Positions 38,462 to 52,417 are shown, counted from the first letter of the stretch. The stretch: 64,000 nucleotides of DNA from Branchiostoma floridae (GCF_000003815.2 NC_049992.1:13858841-13922840); one strand, 5' to 3'. Notes: generated from the letters alone by a model not told the origin. Numbers and translations are program-made.

Positions 38462-41400
38462 ATGGAACTGACTGAACTCCTGGGTCTGGTCACGTGTCTC
38501 TCCCTCACATCGATATCATCCAACGGCCCGCAAAGCATTGTGGTCTCTGGGTACATACTACATCCGGAACTCAGGGGCAGCCCTTCATTGGTCAGTGTCC
38601 TTCATCTCTCCGTGTGATCAGAGGATGGCTGTAGTGTTTGACTTTTTTTATTACACCAGCCGCTTATTTCACCCAATGTTATACAACTATCATGGAACAT
38701 AGGCCTGCGATCAAAGAAAGTGCCCCAGGGATGATAAATGATAAAGGCAAACCTTCTAAGGCCATGTGTGTGTGGTAATGCTAGTGCTATATATAGCTGT
38801 GCACACAAACGAACGGTCCCTGGTTTAGTACTCTGTAGCCATCTGTCTGGTTCCCTTTGAGATGTTGTTAAGCAATCATAAAGGCTCAGTACATGGCTGT
38901 GGGGGCGTAATAGTCTGCCTCTATTGCAGCTTATACAACGATTAAGGGCAATTTAAGGGTGCCTCATATTCTACGGACCAAGGTCGACGTGTATACAATA
39001 GTTGATATCAGGAATCTCTGATGTTCTCTTGTTTTACACAGTTGCTGCGGCAGAAACGAAGCAATATCACCGCTGACGAGACGACGGTTCTACCGACTGA
39101 ACTACCGACGGACAATTTCAGAACCTCCCCGCCAAACGTTACTCTCAACACCACTGCTAACGTCTCGTCCTCCACAGCTGTCAATCAAACGGTAGCGGTG
39201 ACGCCGTCATCATTTGTCTCAACGTCAGCTACTACCACGGCAAACCTGAGCAGCGCAGCGACCAATGCCAGCACACCGTCAGTGAGAACAACACGATTTG
39301 CAACAACATCTCCAAATATTACCGGCAACAACAACAACAACAACAACTCCACATCCTCGACTTTTAGGGCAAGCACAGGTATAGACCCGTATGCCTCGGT
39401 CACAAATCCAAAATCCACCACCTCACAGAGATCAACATCATCGTCGAAAGCAATGCTCAGTACAATCTCTACCTCTACAACAGCTAACCCATCTACGGTG
39501 AAGGAAACATCAACGGGGCTCCTCAGATTTTCCTCCACGTTCTCTCCAAGACTGACTGCTGTGCAGTCCACGAAGCACCTGGGTATGGCAAGGTCTACGA
39601 ATGTTTCACCTACGAATATGCTGCCAACGACTCCGGCCATAGACAACCAGACGACGCTGCCTCCAGCGAATGCCACAACTTGGGCGTGGTACGATGACGA
39701 ACAGGGTAAGACTCTATTCTTTACAGGCAAATTAGTCCATCCGTGGGGAATAGGTCAAAAGAGGTTCAGGTTTTATATATATTTCATTGTAGTCTTCATA
39801 GTACAAATCACAACATATCTCAAACCTATCAGATACAAAATACAAGAGACAGGTGTAAACTATAGCAAAAGCAATCGCGTAGCAACAAAAAAACTACCCG
39901 TCTTTTGGGACAGCATATAACGTTTGCTTGTAAAAGTATTTTCGCTTTAGAGCGTTGCCATCTCTAGAGAGGTGACCGAATAATTTATTCACGTCCAGGC
40001 AAAGGCCATTCCGCGCCATTACCCGCTACCGTGCAATGGTGAAGTGCCAGGGATTAAGATATCCTTCAGTCGTATTGACACTGGCTTTACCCAAAGGGAT
40101 GCTAGATCCACCATGGGAAAGGTCCATGAAAAAAATCGATTTTCAACCCTATTTAGGAACGAGATAGATAACAATGGTCTTAGAGGACTAAGTGTGTAGT
40201 TCAAACTTAAATATAGTTTGAATTCAGAGAAACATAATACTATTAGTCTGTAGAGTTGAAAGTATTACGTTTCACATGTTTGTGGTTCTCTCAAAGGCAT
40301 ACTGGTGTCGTGCATTTTTATGGCAAACCAGTAAACCAGTTATCATAACAAACTCAGCACTTTTTCATCTCGATACAGACATAAAAAACGGACGTTCCTC
40401 GAAATAATGACGCATTCATTTTCTTTAGTTTTAGTTCCCTGGCAACGTGTGGTTCACCTTCACACCAATTTGTCATTCAAATGTAACCACTTTTGCAATA
40501 TCTAAATATAATAATGATGATAGTTACATTAATAGTAATGATGATATTTGCAGCCTAAGTACTGATGTTGTTGCATGTTGAGTAGCTTTCATGATCCATG
40601 CTGTCCAACTTGTTCCAGCACTTTATTTCACAACCATCTCAAGATCTCGTCATTGTTTTTTCACGCTACCATAAACCTTGAGACCCGTTAATGCATGGTT
40701 AGACTACTTTCCATGTATATCAAACAGCCTCGCACGCCGATAGACATAGGTTCCACCTATCACACGTTCCAGACTACCATCCACGTCTCTGGCAATAGAT
40801 AGAAGCCTCCGTACAGATGACTTCATTAGGGAGGACGCATAATCTGATCCCGCTAACACCTCAGCTACACAAGATCACCCTCATAGATTCAGACAACCTC
40901 GAATGGAAAAACATTCGATCCAGTTCTTATCACTGAGGGATTCCCGTTCACCTTATTAAGACCTGGTCTTACATGTGGTCATCACAAGGTGAATCTATCC
41001 TCCGGGCTCTTTACGCTACACAGACATCACATCAAGCGTGTATTGCTGCCAGTAATGTACGAACATCATGGTACTTTCGTGGATAAACCAGGCTGATAAC
41101 AAACTGCATTTTGTTTGAAGAGCATAAGAGCAATGAGACGAAAGGGTTTGTTTGTTTTGCAAATGTCTGTTATCTCCTGTGACAAGTTTTGTTGTCTTAG
41201 TTTGATTGTGAAAGTTAGTCCTGACAAATTTCTAATGAAACACCTTTTCAAATATGATATTACCTATTTTTTTTTACATTTATGGATTGGATAGCCCCTA
41301 AAATGTTTAAGAAAACTCGACATGATTTTCATTCGATCGAAGTAGTCCGTCTACACCACAACACGAGGTTTAAGTCGGCAGTATTGTCTGCTGGTATTTT

Positions 41401-44400
41401 TTAAGAAGGTGCTTTCATGTCTGTGGGCCATGTTTCATACAATCAGGTTACACTAGCTTTGAATGTTCCTTTGGAATGTCATTAATATGAGCGGGAACAA
41501 ATTTCACAGAATACTTCAACACGAAAAGACAGATGACGAGACAGTAAGCTCACAACAACCTACGTACCATACAATGACATTGACTTCATCTACAGCAGGC
41601 AAGAATACGTAGAATGTTTCTTCACCACATCTTGTATTTTCTCATAACATCACTTTTTCCCATTCCTTCATTGCCCCTCTGTTGTCCACTTACAGTCGCC
41701 GAGTAAATGCACTGTCTGAAACGCAGTGTCTACATCTATACTGTTGCTGGTACTACATACTGATACAAAGACTAATCCGTCCAGGCTTTGTCATTTCTTT
41801 TTAACAATTTATGTCTTACTTGCTTAGTAAAACCTTTAGCCACACGGGCGGCCAAATCCGATTAGTGGTAAGTTGACAACCAAACGGATACACTATTTAG
41901 ACCAATACGACTGCTGCTCTTGCCGTCCCTCCATTAGGTTTATCTGACTTCCAGAAGACTGTGATGATTGTCTCCTTCTCCATCATTGGTGTGCTCTTCG
42001 TAGCCGGCTTCATCGTTAGGATATGGTAAGTTATAATTAGATTTATCACACATTCTACAGTTCCTCCAGACAGTCGGGCAACTAGTCACAACACTGACCA
42101 GTAAACCAATGAAAAATTTCTCTGAGAAACCTACAGGACGAACGGATAATATTGTACGAGCGTTTAGGAGACATTCAAGCTAGCTTAAAGAAAATTCGCA
42201 ATTGTGCTTACACTTACAAAAAGCACATTCAGAAGTGTAAACGTCGCTCAACGTTAGGGTGAGGAAAATGAATTTTAGCATGAATGTCATTCAGAATGAG
42301 CGGGAAAGATAACAGACATTAAAGTTTGTAATAGAATTGAGTGTTTGTAATAACCAGGTACACTACAAGGGTGTCAATGTAAATGTAGTTCAGAACCAAG
42401 GGCGAGTTAGCACGTCAATGTGAATATCATTCAGCTCCACCGACATAGAAACTGCTGTCAGTGTGGATGTCATTTGACACCAAAGACACATACATGAATA
42501 TCTACGCGAGTGTCATTCAGCACCAAGGGCAGGGAAGCAGGGACGTTGCGTATTAGTCATCACTGCCACAAATGCAAGGTATCAGACGTTGATTGCTTTC
42601 GCAATTCAATACATTCATGCATAATTCAACGTCAATGTCACCAGTTAAGTGTATAGTAAACAGATAGAATGACACGATATCGAGGTGTGTGTATTGAACA
42701 CAGTGTTTACAAAACAGAACAAAACAAAATATCGTAACGCCTTGCCGAATAAAAATAAAACGCCCCACAAGAAAACGTGACTCGTTACTTTCAGGAAGAT
42801 TGAATGCGTAATGTATATCTAGTTAGGCGGTGTACCATTAAAGCACAAATTGGGCAGGTCTTAAGTGACATAATACTGCTACGAGTCACATTACAGCCAT
42901 TAAATAAAAGAAGCGGTATAGAGTCCTAGCACGCACATAGCAGGGATGACGCCATCATGACGCCATGGAAAATATTTCATTAAATATCGGGATGTGGCGC
43001 CACGGTAAAACATATAGGTCTATCTATTTACCTTTTGATTCGTGTTGTGTTAGGAAAATGAAACAATAACTTACGATACCCCCTCCCTCATAAAAACTGT
43101 ATGGGGTTAGCTATTGCGGTAGTTCAGAGAGTAAAAAGTTGGAATTTATAAAGCAATTCAATATAGATTGACCGTGAAATAGTTGGGCCCGTAAGGAAGA
43201 GAGTTTCAGGGCTTGTCCTACTGGGCATAAAATGAAAGAGCTGAAGAAATCAAAATTAAAAAAATTGAATAAAGAAAGAATGGAGATATTTTTAACTGTT
43301 AGTAATGTTCTTTTCTCGCCTCTTGAAAACCTTGCATTTTTTCTATTTATTTATTTATTGATCTTGTAGGGTAGTCCCTTCAGTCTAGCAGACTGATTTC
43401 CAAGGGAGCCCTGTGACAATTCAATCAACATGAACAATAATCATACAACATAAAACGTAAATAATCGAACATAGGAGAAATAACGTATCTAACTCAGGCT
43501 CAACATAAGTAAATACTAACGACTCATGGACGTCCTTCCCATGGCCCGACGTGATCTTGTAAATCACGTTAACTTCTTTACGGCCGCCTCATTCACAACG
43601 TGCCTGCGTGCTCTGGGAATCAGCCTGGGATCTAACAAGCGAAAGGCCATTTAACTTTATATCTAGGCGACATCACTCTTCATAAAGGCGAAGGATGCTT
43701 TAAAAAGCCCAGTCAAAGAATTTTCAAAGAGTGAGAGTAGTGGCCAACCCTCCTGTGGATCGTCAAATACGCGAAATGCTTCATCAGATCCTATCAGGAC
43801 GGACATGCGAAATGTAATCATCCTAAAAGACGTTCTATTGGATGAAATCAAAAGCATCAAAATATATATGGCCTCCTTCGGTCAATATTTACTTTACTTT
43901 ATGTATTGATATCAGACGTACAGCGTTGGATATGGCTAAACAGTTCTATACCTGAATGACAGTCTCTCCCACATAGAGCACATCTGTAAGCTGATTTAGG
44001 TCTGTTACATCAAAATATGGCAATGGTAAATGAACGTATAGAAGGTGAAGTCGGAAATACGTGTAGTATTGTGAGCTTCGTTTGCCTCATGATATGTACG
44101 GGCCTGTGGCTACAAAAAAACGTCCTTTGCACCTGTCAATCACGTTTAGCGGACTGTTCCCGCCACCTGCCTCAGATTTGCGGTGACTTGCGCCCCATTA
44201 ATTTCCATTTGTTTGCACCGCCTCTAAAGTGTAATAATGGGTCTGCGAGCGGCGGCAGGGATTTTCGGTCATGAATTTTTCATTAGTACATATGGGATGA
44301 TGCATGGTGTGGTTACTACTAGATGAAACGGTCTGGGCAAGTTGGTGTTTCTCTGGAGGGATTCCGTGTACTATCTTATAAATCCTACAAATACCTTAGG

Positions 44401-47067
44401 TTTAAGTTTATTGATAGAATAACCCAGAGAGATTCCAGAATCCATAGGCGTGTATGTGCGAGCTAATGCTAAATGATGACTGCACACGGACAGGCAACGT
44501 TTGTATCAAACACTTTCCGCTTCAGAGTCAACTTATCCGAATATCAACAAATCATTCCCAGTATGATTAAGTTTGCTTTAGGGCAAATAGATGAAGGGTC
44601 AAACGAATTCACTTAGAAGCGACAGAAAAACATGAAAAACAAACGGTAACCAATTTCTTATCTAATTCTCCGAAGCATATTTTTTTCTATCACGTTCACT
44701 GGTTAATGAGACGCTACAAGTTGGCATGAAGCCGGCTTCTCGATCACATCGGCATGGCACGTAGAACTTATTCACTATCAGCATGTTCTAGACCGACAAG
44801 AAAGAGATTCAACATGCGAAATAATAATACCCTTCACTAACAACAAAAAATAGCAGGAAACCCGGCGCGTCTATGGAATATGTCGACCACTCACGCAATC
44901 TAACGAGTAGGGAAAAGGAGGCCCGTGGGAAGATCATGTTTCTCCAAGTCTCTCTAATCATCCCCGGGTGGAACAATTAAGAAGATCTTCTGGCATCTCT
45001 TAGGAATGAGTCTTAGATGATATAACGTTACCAAAGTATTTCATTTTATACATGTTTATTATATTTTCTGTATGTTTCATGTTGCAATTAGCCCTCGGGC
45101 AAGAACTTGCAAATAAACTTCGCTTACATCATGCTGAACAGCTTTGTATGCACAGTCGGGTCGTGGCATGTGAAATGTGTGTCAAACAAGAAGGTTTACC
45201 CATAATAAAGTTGTTAAACATGTTTCTAAGTGACATCACAATTCTAAAATTGTAATCAGATCTGTATAAGTACAATGTTCATAGCCGATAGTCTCGGAGT
45301 GACCCCTCACGAGACTGTAACATCAGTACACTAGAATATGGTATATTTCAACTCAGATTGATTTAAAAAAAACTGAAAACGCAGTGGTAGTGATACTGGG
45401 AGAACAGCGATTCGAAAACAAGAGTAGTTATAACTTCAAATCATCCTTCTATACTCCAAGAATTACTTCCTATTACTTTCCTATTTTTCCAGGAATCGTT
45501 GGAACAAGGCTCAAATGGAAAGACGTGAGAATGAGCGAGAATGGAGGCGCAAGTCCCACAAGAACGCGCAGTTCGAGCGGCGAGCATCCGGGGCCTCCCG
45601 AACATCCTCTGTCAACTCTAGGCAGGTACTTGTGTTGTGAGGTGGACGTACACCGTTTTGTTTTATTTTGCTTCCCGCTACTTTACGTTGATTTATCGGT
45701 TACTTTGAATATGTGTTGATTCGCCATAATTTTCGTCTGAATGGTTTGTGTCACATTGTAAAGATATGAAATGTGTATGGCAGTAACGTATTATGTAAAA
45801 ACAACATACTACTGTGACACATTTTCTGTGGTTTATACGTTAACAAGAGACAGGATATGTTAGCGCTTCCAAACAAAACAAAAAAATATTGCATTTACAG
45901 GTCGGAGATGTTTTTTATTAGGTTGACAAGGGAACATGTATCACAAAGTCACGAGAGGTTCTGAATTTGAATCGTCGTATTTCCTTAAACTATTGTAGAA
46001 TTGAACTCGTTGCCATCTAGTACTGTAGGGTCATCCTTATTTGATAGCTTTAAGCAATGCTTGCAGTCAGATGTGCAATGGTTAGGTGTGACAGGTTGTC
46101 TTTTGAATATTATTTATGTTAGTAATCGTCTTCACGCGTACGGAATATAAGAAACATTTCCGACTGAGGGTTGATGAAACGTCTAATATTTTCTCTACAG
46201 GGGGTACGTGGCGACAAGCCTGTGACGGTCGACACCGTTGCCTTGGAAACCACTAAGATCCCGGATGTTGAGGACAGTCATCCCTATACCGTCGTCCCTC
46301 AGCTTCATATACCTGATCAGTGCGTCCACGTCAGCGAGCCAGTCTCCGCACATGCGCAGACGCGGTCTGACGAGTCCGCTTACTACGCAAAACCTAGCGT
46401 GGACACACAAGAGGAGCCCGCCGAAAGCTCCGAAACTGAGAGTATGGCGGACGCCAAAAGAAGAGTAGACTCTCTTCGGGACGATACCTCTCCGCTGTTA
46501 AGGAGAGATTCTAATCAGGTATCAGCCGCTAAAGACTGCACGGACGCGTCATTGGTTTCCAAGGACAGTATAGACGCAGCGCAAAGTAGAGAAAATAGAT
46601 TGAAACTGGACGACAAATCGAAAAAGAAGGCCATAGGAAATCTAATAGACAGTAAAATAGATGAAGCCCCGAAAAGGGAGCGTATACCAAGTAGCAGCGA
46701 TGTGAAAGTGAGATCTTTGCATTTCCCAGCAAAGTCGCCAGGAGGAGGACGGGACCCCAAAATGTCCGTACCTGAAGGACCAAAGTGGTTGTATCACCAC
46801 GGCTCCCTACCTTTGGACATGAAAAAATTGCCGCCTGAATTTTTCGAGGAGCTTGGCATTTCCCCTCAGGCTCTGTTCGAGCCTGTAGAGAGACTCAACC
46901 TACAGGAGATCTGGAAGCCGATGGGAAGAACTCCAGCGCCCCCTATTGAGGGGCATGGGAGTTTCAGGCGTTCCCTTGCGGAAAACCTGCCTCCCGAGCA
47001 CGAGGACAGAGAAGTGCTGAAGGACACGTATGAGGATGAAACTGGGATGATGAGCACAGAGCTATAG
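38462..47067 (+). CDS. mucin-like single-pass membrane protein, unrecognised
   Basis: Exons: 38462-38590 (tentative), 39042-39705, 41938-42025, 45493-45625 and 46201-47067. All junctions are GT/AG and the phases join into 626 codons. The tentative first exon encodes MELTELLGLVTCLSLTSISS, a possible signal peptide; its donor GTCAGT is weak. Exon 2 gives a Ser/Thr/Asn-rich ectodomain of about 220 residues with many N-glycosylation sites and an Asn run from (AAC)n. Exon 3 supplies the helix, about residues 272-293 (TVMIVSFSIIGVLFVAGF). Exon 4 is strongly basic (MERRENEREWRRKSHKN). The last exon is a charged tail with an acidic dileucine-type DTSPLL and the C-terminus STEL, a class I PDZ ligand. 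This predicts a type I surface glycoprotein with an adaptor-binding tail. Exons 39042 onward are secure; the N-terminus and family are not known. Confidence 0.8.
39326..39348 (+). repeat. (AAC)n trinucleotide run within the coding exon
   Basis: Seven or so AAC units encode a poly-Asn run in the ectodomain; length may vary between alleles without breaking the frame. Confidence 0.85.
39706..41937 (+). other. intron of the mucin-like gene
   Basis: About 2.2 kb. The open frame of the preceding exon runs on to 39920, but the GTAAGA donor at 39706 and the loss of the Ser/Thr bias show that this is intron. No repeat recognised. Confidence 0.8.
42026..45492 (+). other. intron of the mucin-like gene with a LINE tail
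   Basis: About 3.5 kb. It contains a CR1-like 3' tail on the minus strand from 43341. A 67-codon frame at 45052-45255 starts with a signal-like MFIIFSVCFMLQLALG but has nothing else in its favour. Confidence 0.75.
43341..43480 (-). repeat. CR1-like LINE 3' tail
   Basis: On the minus strand: GGGCTCCCTTGGAAATCAGT, then CTGAAGGGACTACCCTACAAG and a run of AATA units (43341-43360). Tails of this form are typical of CR1-like elements in invertebrate deuterostomes. Degenerate coding-like sequence continues to about 43860 on the minus strand. Confidence 0.6.
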
Positions 47068-48462
47068 TGCAAAATAACTAGCAAAGTATCATTGGTAGTT
47101 CTTGACACATGATAAGTTTGGGGAGATCATGACGACCATGCCTGGTGCTGTTAGGCAGCTGTAACACCATGTTACCTAGTACCTGAGTTCCATGATGATC
47201 CACCATATTCTATAATCATATCTGCAGAATACTGCTGCACATTATTATGTATAAGTAACAATCTCTCAGTGCCACATACTACAGTTCCTCCGTGAGGACT
47301 TAGTGCATGATGTTTGCATATGCTCATATTCTGCGCTGGACGCCTTGTTTCCAACTTATATCCATACGTATTACTGTTATTGTCGCATTCTGGCTCTATT
47401 GATTTCGTACAGTTTAACGTCTACAATTTATAAGCTGTATTTAACAAACAGACCCCTCGAATAATAGGGGGAAGTGCAGAAGTGTATATTTCAGGACTCT
47501 AGATTTTCTATCATACAGTACTATGTCTGTGGCTTAGAAAATGTGTTTTGTATGTTGTTGCCTCTGTAGATGTCCAAGTGTAAATCAAGTTCCGCACAGT
47601 GCTATGATGTAAATGTAACCATATATTACAAACCCCAAAAAATGAAATACTGATCTTTTCATTGTGTTGCTTTTTACAAACATGAGGCCCAAGCCCTTCT
47701 AAAGACCCACAATTTTACAAGACCAGCAAGCTTTGGTGGTTCATAAAGAAAGACTCTAATATAATTTCATTCCACAAACACTTTTCAACACTTCGCATCT
47801 TTCTGTAAGTCAGGAAATAGTCATGTAACAAGTATCAAACATAACTGTGAAGTATATATGATTTTGATCTGAATGAACTAAATGTGAACTTAACTTGAAC
47901 CAGGTAACAAAATACCAAGCCTATACATTCACCATATTGCTGTTGCAAAAGTAGTTGACCCTTCTGATGACATTGTTCCATTCACACATAACTGCAAAAA
48001 CAAATCTTTATCATTATTTCCTCCCTGGTGAAAATCTTTCTCTCTATGTGTAAAAAAGAGCTCAGTGATCAAAAGCATTATGAATCTTTACAGATATGGA
48101 ATCATGAAAACTTGAAAAGCATTTACAGCTTAAGTGATCTTAAAATGCCATACCTGGCTACATAAGCCTCTTAACATGTATGACACAATTGTTTTCTTTA
48201 ATTAACTCATGAGCAATTAAGCAAAACCTACTTTCATCACCATGATATTCTTTGCTGAAATGTCATCACATCTTTATCGAAGGCAGTGTCTATCAGGTTG
48301 TTAAAGTACAAAACTCTATTAAGTCTGTTCTTCATGTAATACCAAATATGTCAATCTGATTTAAAAGATTCCAGAAAAAATAGGAATTCCAAGCAAAAAA
48401 ACAATAAACTTTTATACAATAAACAAGTGAAAACAACATATGTTTTGATCAGAACAGTAAAT
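47068..48462. other. convergent 3' ends of two genes
   Basis: The 1.4 kb between the stop of the mucin-like gene (+) and that of the first KBTBD-like gene (-) should be mostly 3' UTR. Plus-strand AATAAA motifs lie at 48401-48406 and 48415-48420; a minus-strand ATTAAA lies near 48199. If these are used, the two transcripts would overlap tail to tail. Confidence 0.5.
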
Positions 48463-51400
48463 CTAGAAAAGATCTCCGATTTCATAATACTGATGATCAT
48501 CCCAGTCGTCGGACTCGGATTCTGAGGTATCGGGGAAACTGTGGGCACTGTTCTCATCAACATCACTCTCCGTACGCATCATCTCGTGTCCCGGACTCAG
48601 GCGTGATGGGAAGAGTCGAGCGTTAAGGCACAGGAATCTTTGGTACTCAAAGCACACCGGTGGCAGACAGTAAGCCTCGTGGTCCCAGTATGTAGCCTCC
48701 CCGGGCCCCTCACACAGGGTGTGGATCTGGATACGATCAATGGTACGGTCCGTATTCCTCGGGACAATGACTGCACGCAGTTTGCCCTGGGTAAACACAA
48801 AGGGCAAAAAGTCAGAATGCAATGAGAGATATCTTCGATTGAAATAATACAGAAACCGACATACTATCTATTTACAGGTCTGGCTTTCAAAACAAAGTTC
48901 TCTGCACATTTGCTTAAACTGGACCAAACAAAACCAAAGTACAACATTTTCTTTTTATATTCCACAACAATGTGTACTACACAACAGTGTACAGTATGAT
49001 TCTATAGTATTCTGTAGTATTATTCTATTAATGTAGGCATAAGCATTTGCCCAAATAAACACCTTCCTCCTGTTATTACAAATTGCACTATAATTTATCT
49101 TAATTGAATAATGTTCTTGTTAGAACAGATGATAAGAAAATGTTGTATTTTGGTGTCATAACTTTAAAGTTGAATGATGATAAATCGTTCCAAACATATT
49201 ATGTATTTGAGAAGAGGGCCCTTGTGACATATCAGCAGCACTAGAAGCACTATACTATGGATACTATGCTAACATGATTTGCATTTGAGTGATTTTTTTG
49301 CAAATGATCCTAACGAGTTAGTGGTTAAACCAGTTTTTCTAGTTAGCTGTACTTGTATTGAATTGTTCTGCTAGTTCATTCTAGTGACGCTGAAGAAGAG
49401 TGATGGATGTCACTCAAAACGTTCAGAAGTAAATATCCGTTTTTTATCCAGTTGTAGAGATTGAATTGTGTTTGAATATTGTTTACCTGAAGTCTAACCT
49501 TCATAAACATACCTAGAAGCACTAGTATTTCTTGACTAACCTGATAGCTGACCAGCTGTCCAGACGCAGCCTCTGGCAGCTCCAGCATGTCCTGCTGGCT
49601 CCACCCGCCTGTCTCTGGGCTGTACACACACATACGTGTCATACCCTCATTAACACAGTACAGCTTCCCTCCGTGCGCCCAGGCGTCATTGATGTACATA
49701 CGAGTAGTGATCTTCGTCAACTTGAACCAGTGATCGGTGCTCACGTTGTAGCGGTAAAAGTACTTTGAGCTGACCACATATATGTACTGACCGATACTAG
49801 CAGTGAAAAAGTAGCCACCGAGGTATTCTGGGAAGGGTCTGACAGCAGTCCACTGGTTTAACGTTGGATCGAAACACTCCATTTTGTTTTCGTTATCGTT
49901 TGTGTCTCCGATTAGATAGATCTTGCTGCTGACGTGCGCTAAATCACAGGGGACTTTGTGTTCGTAAAGGGGAGGGGCCTTCTCAATCCAACGGTTGTTG
50001 ACAGAATCGAACATTACAAACCGTCGCTGGAGGTGAGACATGTACACGACATACAGGATGCTTTGCTCAATGTCGACAATGATGGCTGAAGGACACTCGG
50101 TACCCGGGTTTGTCAGCTGGTACATAATCCTTGTCTCTGGGTCATACGCCCCTATGGCCATCGGTCCTCTTCTGGGGCCTTTATACGGATCAATCGGGTC
50201 GGCACCACCAAAAAACACATACATCTCTTTGGCATCCATACCAAGCCTACCCTGACTTGACCCCCTCATGCATAGGCCTGTCTCCCTGATCTCTTTTACT
50301 GCTGGCATGTGAGCGAAGAGATCTGGAACCTTGGAAGGTTGAATGAGATTGAAACGTACAAGACTAGCAGCCTCTTCCAAATAGGCCGTCCTCTCCTCAG
50401 TGTTGTGTTTGATCCATCTACAAGTAGACAAAGTGATGGAGACAAAATTGGTGTTAGTGGCCACAACATACATGTATGAAATTGTGCTCCACACTGGAGC
50501 CAAAAAAGTGCAATATGCAATATGCAAAAACTGCAATATAACTATATCATATTATAATGGCCCACCTCAGCGAACACTGATATGCAGCAAAGATGATGAT
50601 GATATTATAGTAGAACCCTAAACATATGTAGAAAATAGCCATATATATATAACTATAAGTCACTTATTTCCCTGTGCCAATGACATATGTCTGTAAAAGA
50701 GCCCATCTCTACCTAAGGACCAACTGGCCAGTGTGCCTTTTTCCATTCACACAATACTGTCAACAGTCATCACCGGTCTGCATAGACCAGATTTTATTAG
50801 TCACTTGAGTAATCCTTTTTGGCCAGTTTTGAAAGTACTTTTCTTCAACTGGCTTGATATTCTATTGAAAGTTAGCATAGGCCTTTTCTCAAAAAGCACT
50901 GCCTCTGTAGGGGGACTGGAGGCTAATAATTAGTACATATAACGTTAGTTGTATAGAGTATAGTTAGCAAAGTGAGAAGCAGGAGTAGAATTCTCTCTGT
51001 GCAACCCACCTTTATATCAGTCTTAATACTAGATGGAATCTAGACAATAGATCTACCTTTCCACGGTCTGCAGAACTGCAAGTTCATCTTCAATGTCAAG
51101 GTCATCACAGGACAGGATGTCCTTCAGTTCTGATAAAGGGAGTTCCAAAAACTCTTCTGTCTGGGACAGCTGGGCGAACTTGCTGCATATGAAAGCTTTT
51201 GCTGCCTTGAGAAGCTAGGAAAAGAATAATCTAGGTCAGTAATGTACCATCCCTTAATACCAAAAAGACAAAGTTGTTGGTGATCATTCACATAGGTGTA
51301 CTTCGCTCTGGGTACTGTTCTGTATATACATATATCATGTATATTAGCAAGATATGCTGCTGCGCTATGGCTTATAAATGTAAATGGATAATGTCAGTAT

Positions 51401-52417
51401 GATTCTGAAAAGGTGTCTGAAACTTTCTTGGGGACCGTATGTTTTCCCCCCTTTTTAGCAAACCAATGCAGATCTCTACAGTGGCAGAAAAGTACTCGAG
51501 TCAAGGGGTAAAACCTATGGTGAATGGATGGATATTGTTTTGCCTATGAACAGTCCTGCCACTGTAGAGATTTGCTTTGAGATTGCTACTTTGACACATC
51601 TGTATTGGTATTACTTTAAGCCAAGACAATGTCACTTGAAGCATCTTTGCTTACCTCAGTGATGCCATAGGCCTGAGCAAACTGGTAGGATATCATACAG
51701 GTGCTGCTGTCCACCTGGTTCATCATGAACTGTAGACAGGTGCTGCGCACATGCTCCACCTGTAGTAGGTCCGAGGCCAGGTACAACTCCCTGGCATTGG
51801 TCCTGTTGACCTGCACTGTGCCACTATAGGCATAGTTTAGTATCTCCTCCATACAGCTGGCATCGATCTCCTGAAGGGATACTGTCTGCTGCTTGGCCTC
51901 ACTAAAGCCTCCTGTAAACATGCCTGTGATGGGGGTTCACAGAAGAAGAGGGGTAAGTATAATATGTACATCAATACTTCTGCATGCGAATCCTGATTAT
52001 CGTTCAATATGGTTCAAATCTGGTGGCAATGGTTTAATATATATTATAGGTTATTGATTCCAAAGCTTCTGGGTTCTAATACATAGCAGATAAGAGTGCA
52101 AATGTCCCAGATTCCTAGAATTAAGATTAAGACATTGACGTCCAACCAACTTAAGTAGCTGGGTGCAACTTGAGTCGGAGCTTGAGCTCATGAATCATGA
52201 TTCAAATTTGCTTACTTGCGAAGTAAGGCGAGCATGCCACTAGAACCAGGCGATGGCAGGCAAACGAGCGCCCTTCCACCTCCAAATACACATCAGCAAG
52301 GCTTTCACTCTTCCACAGGCTGTGTACACTGGCGAGAAAGCGTCCAGTGTAGCTCTCATCGAGGCTTTTCAGTGATGGGACGCTCGCGGTGGCGTTTTCT
52401 GGGTCGACGGCAGCCAT
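48463..52417 (-). CDS. BTB-BACK-Kelch protein, KBTBD-like, 609 aa
   Basis: Exons in transcript order: 52417-52216, 51923-51655, 51214-51057, 50417-49541 and 48786-48463. All borders are GT/AG and phases join without a break. The ATG at 52417 has A at -3 and G at +4, with an in-frame stop upstream. BTB is about residues 30-135 (LADVYLEVEGRSFACHRLVL, SPYFASMFTGGFSE), BACK about 140-240 (ELPLSELKDILSCDDLDIED) and the Kelch propeller about 265-590 (IYLIGDTNDNENKMECFDP, WTAVRPFP). The C-terminus CLNARLFPSRL resembles the KBTBD2/8/12 type, followed by an acidic tail (SESESDDWDDHQYYE). Such proteins usually bind Cullin-3 through BTB/BACK and ubiquitination substrates through Kelch. I do not assign a one-to-one orthologue. 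Confidence 0.93.

Noticed and set aside
39185..39730. 181-codon minus-strand frame
   Set aside because: Antisense shadow of the Ser/Thr-rich exon; its Val/Asp/Glu-rich composition is what the reverse of Thr/Ser codons gives.
45052..45255. 67-codon frame starting MFIIFSVCFMLQLALG inside an intron
   Set aside because: The signal-like start is attractive, but there is no promoter, poly(A) signal or recognisable mature peptide; AT-rich DNA readily yields such hydrophobic starts.
46515..46783. Overlapping minus-strand frames of about 80 codons
   Set aside because: Shadows of the cytoplasmic-tail exon of the mucin-like gene.
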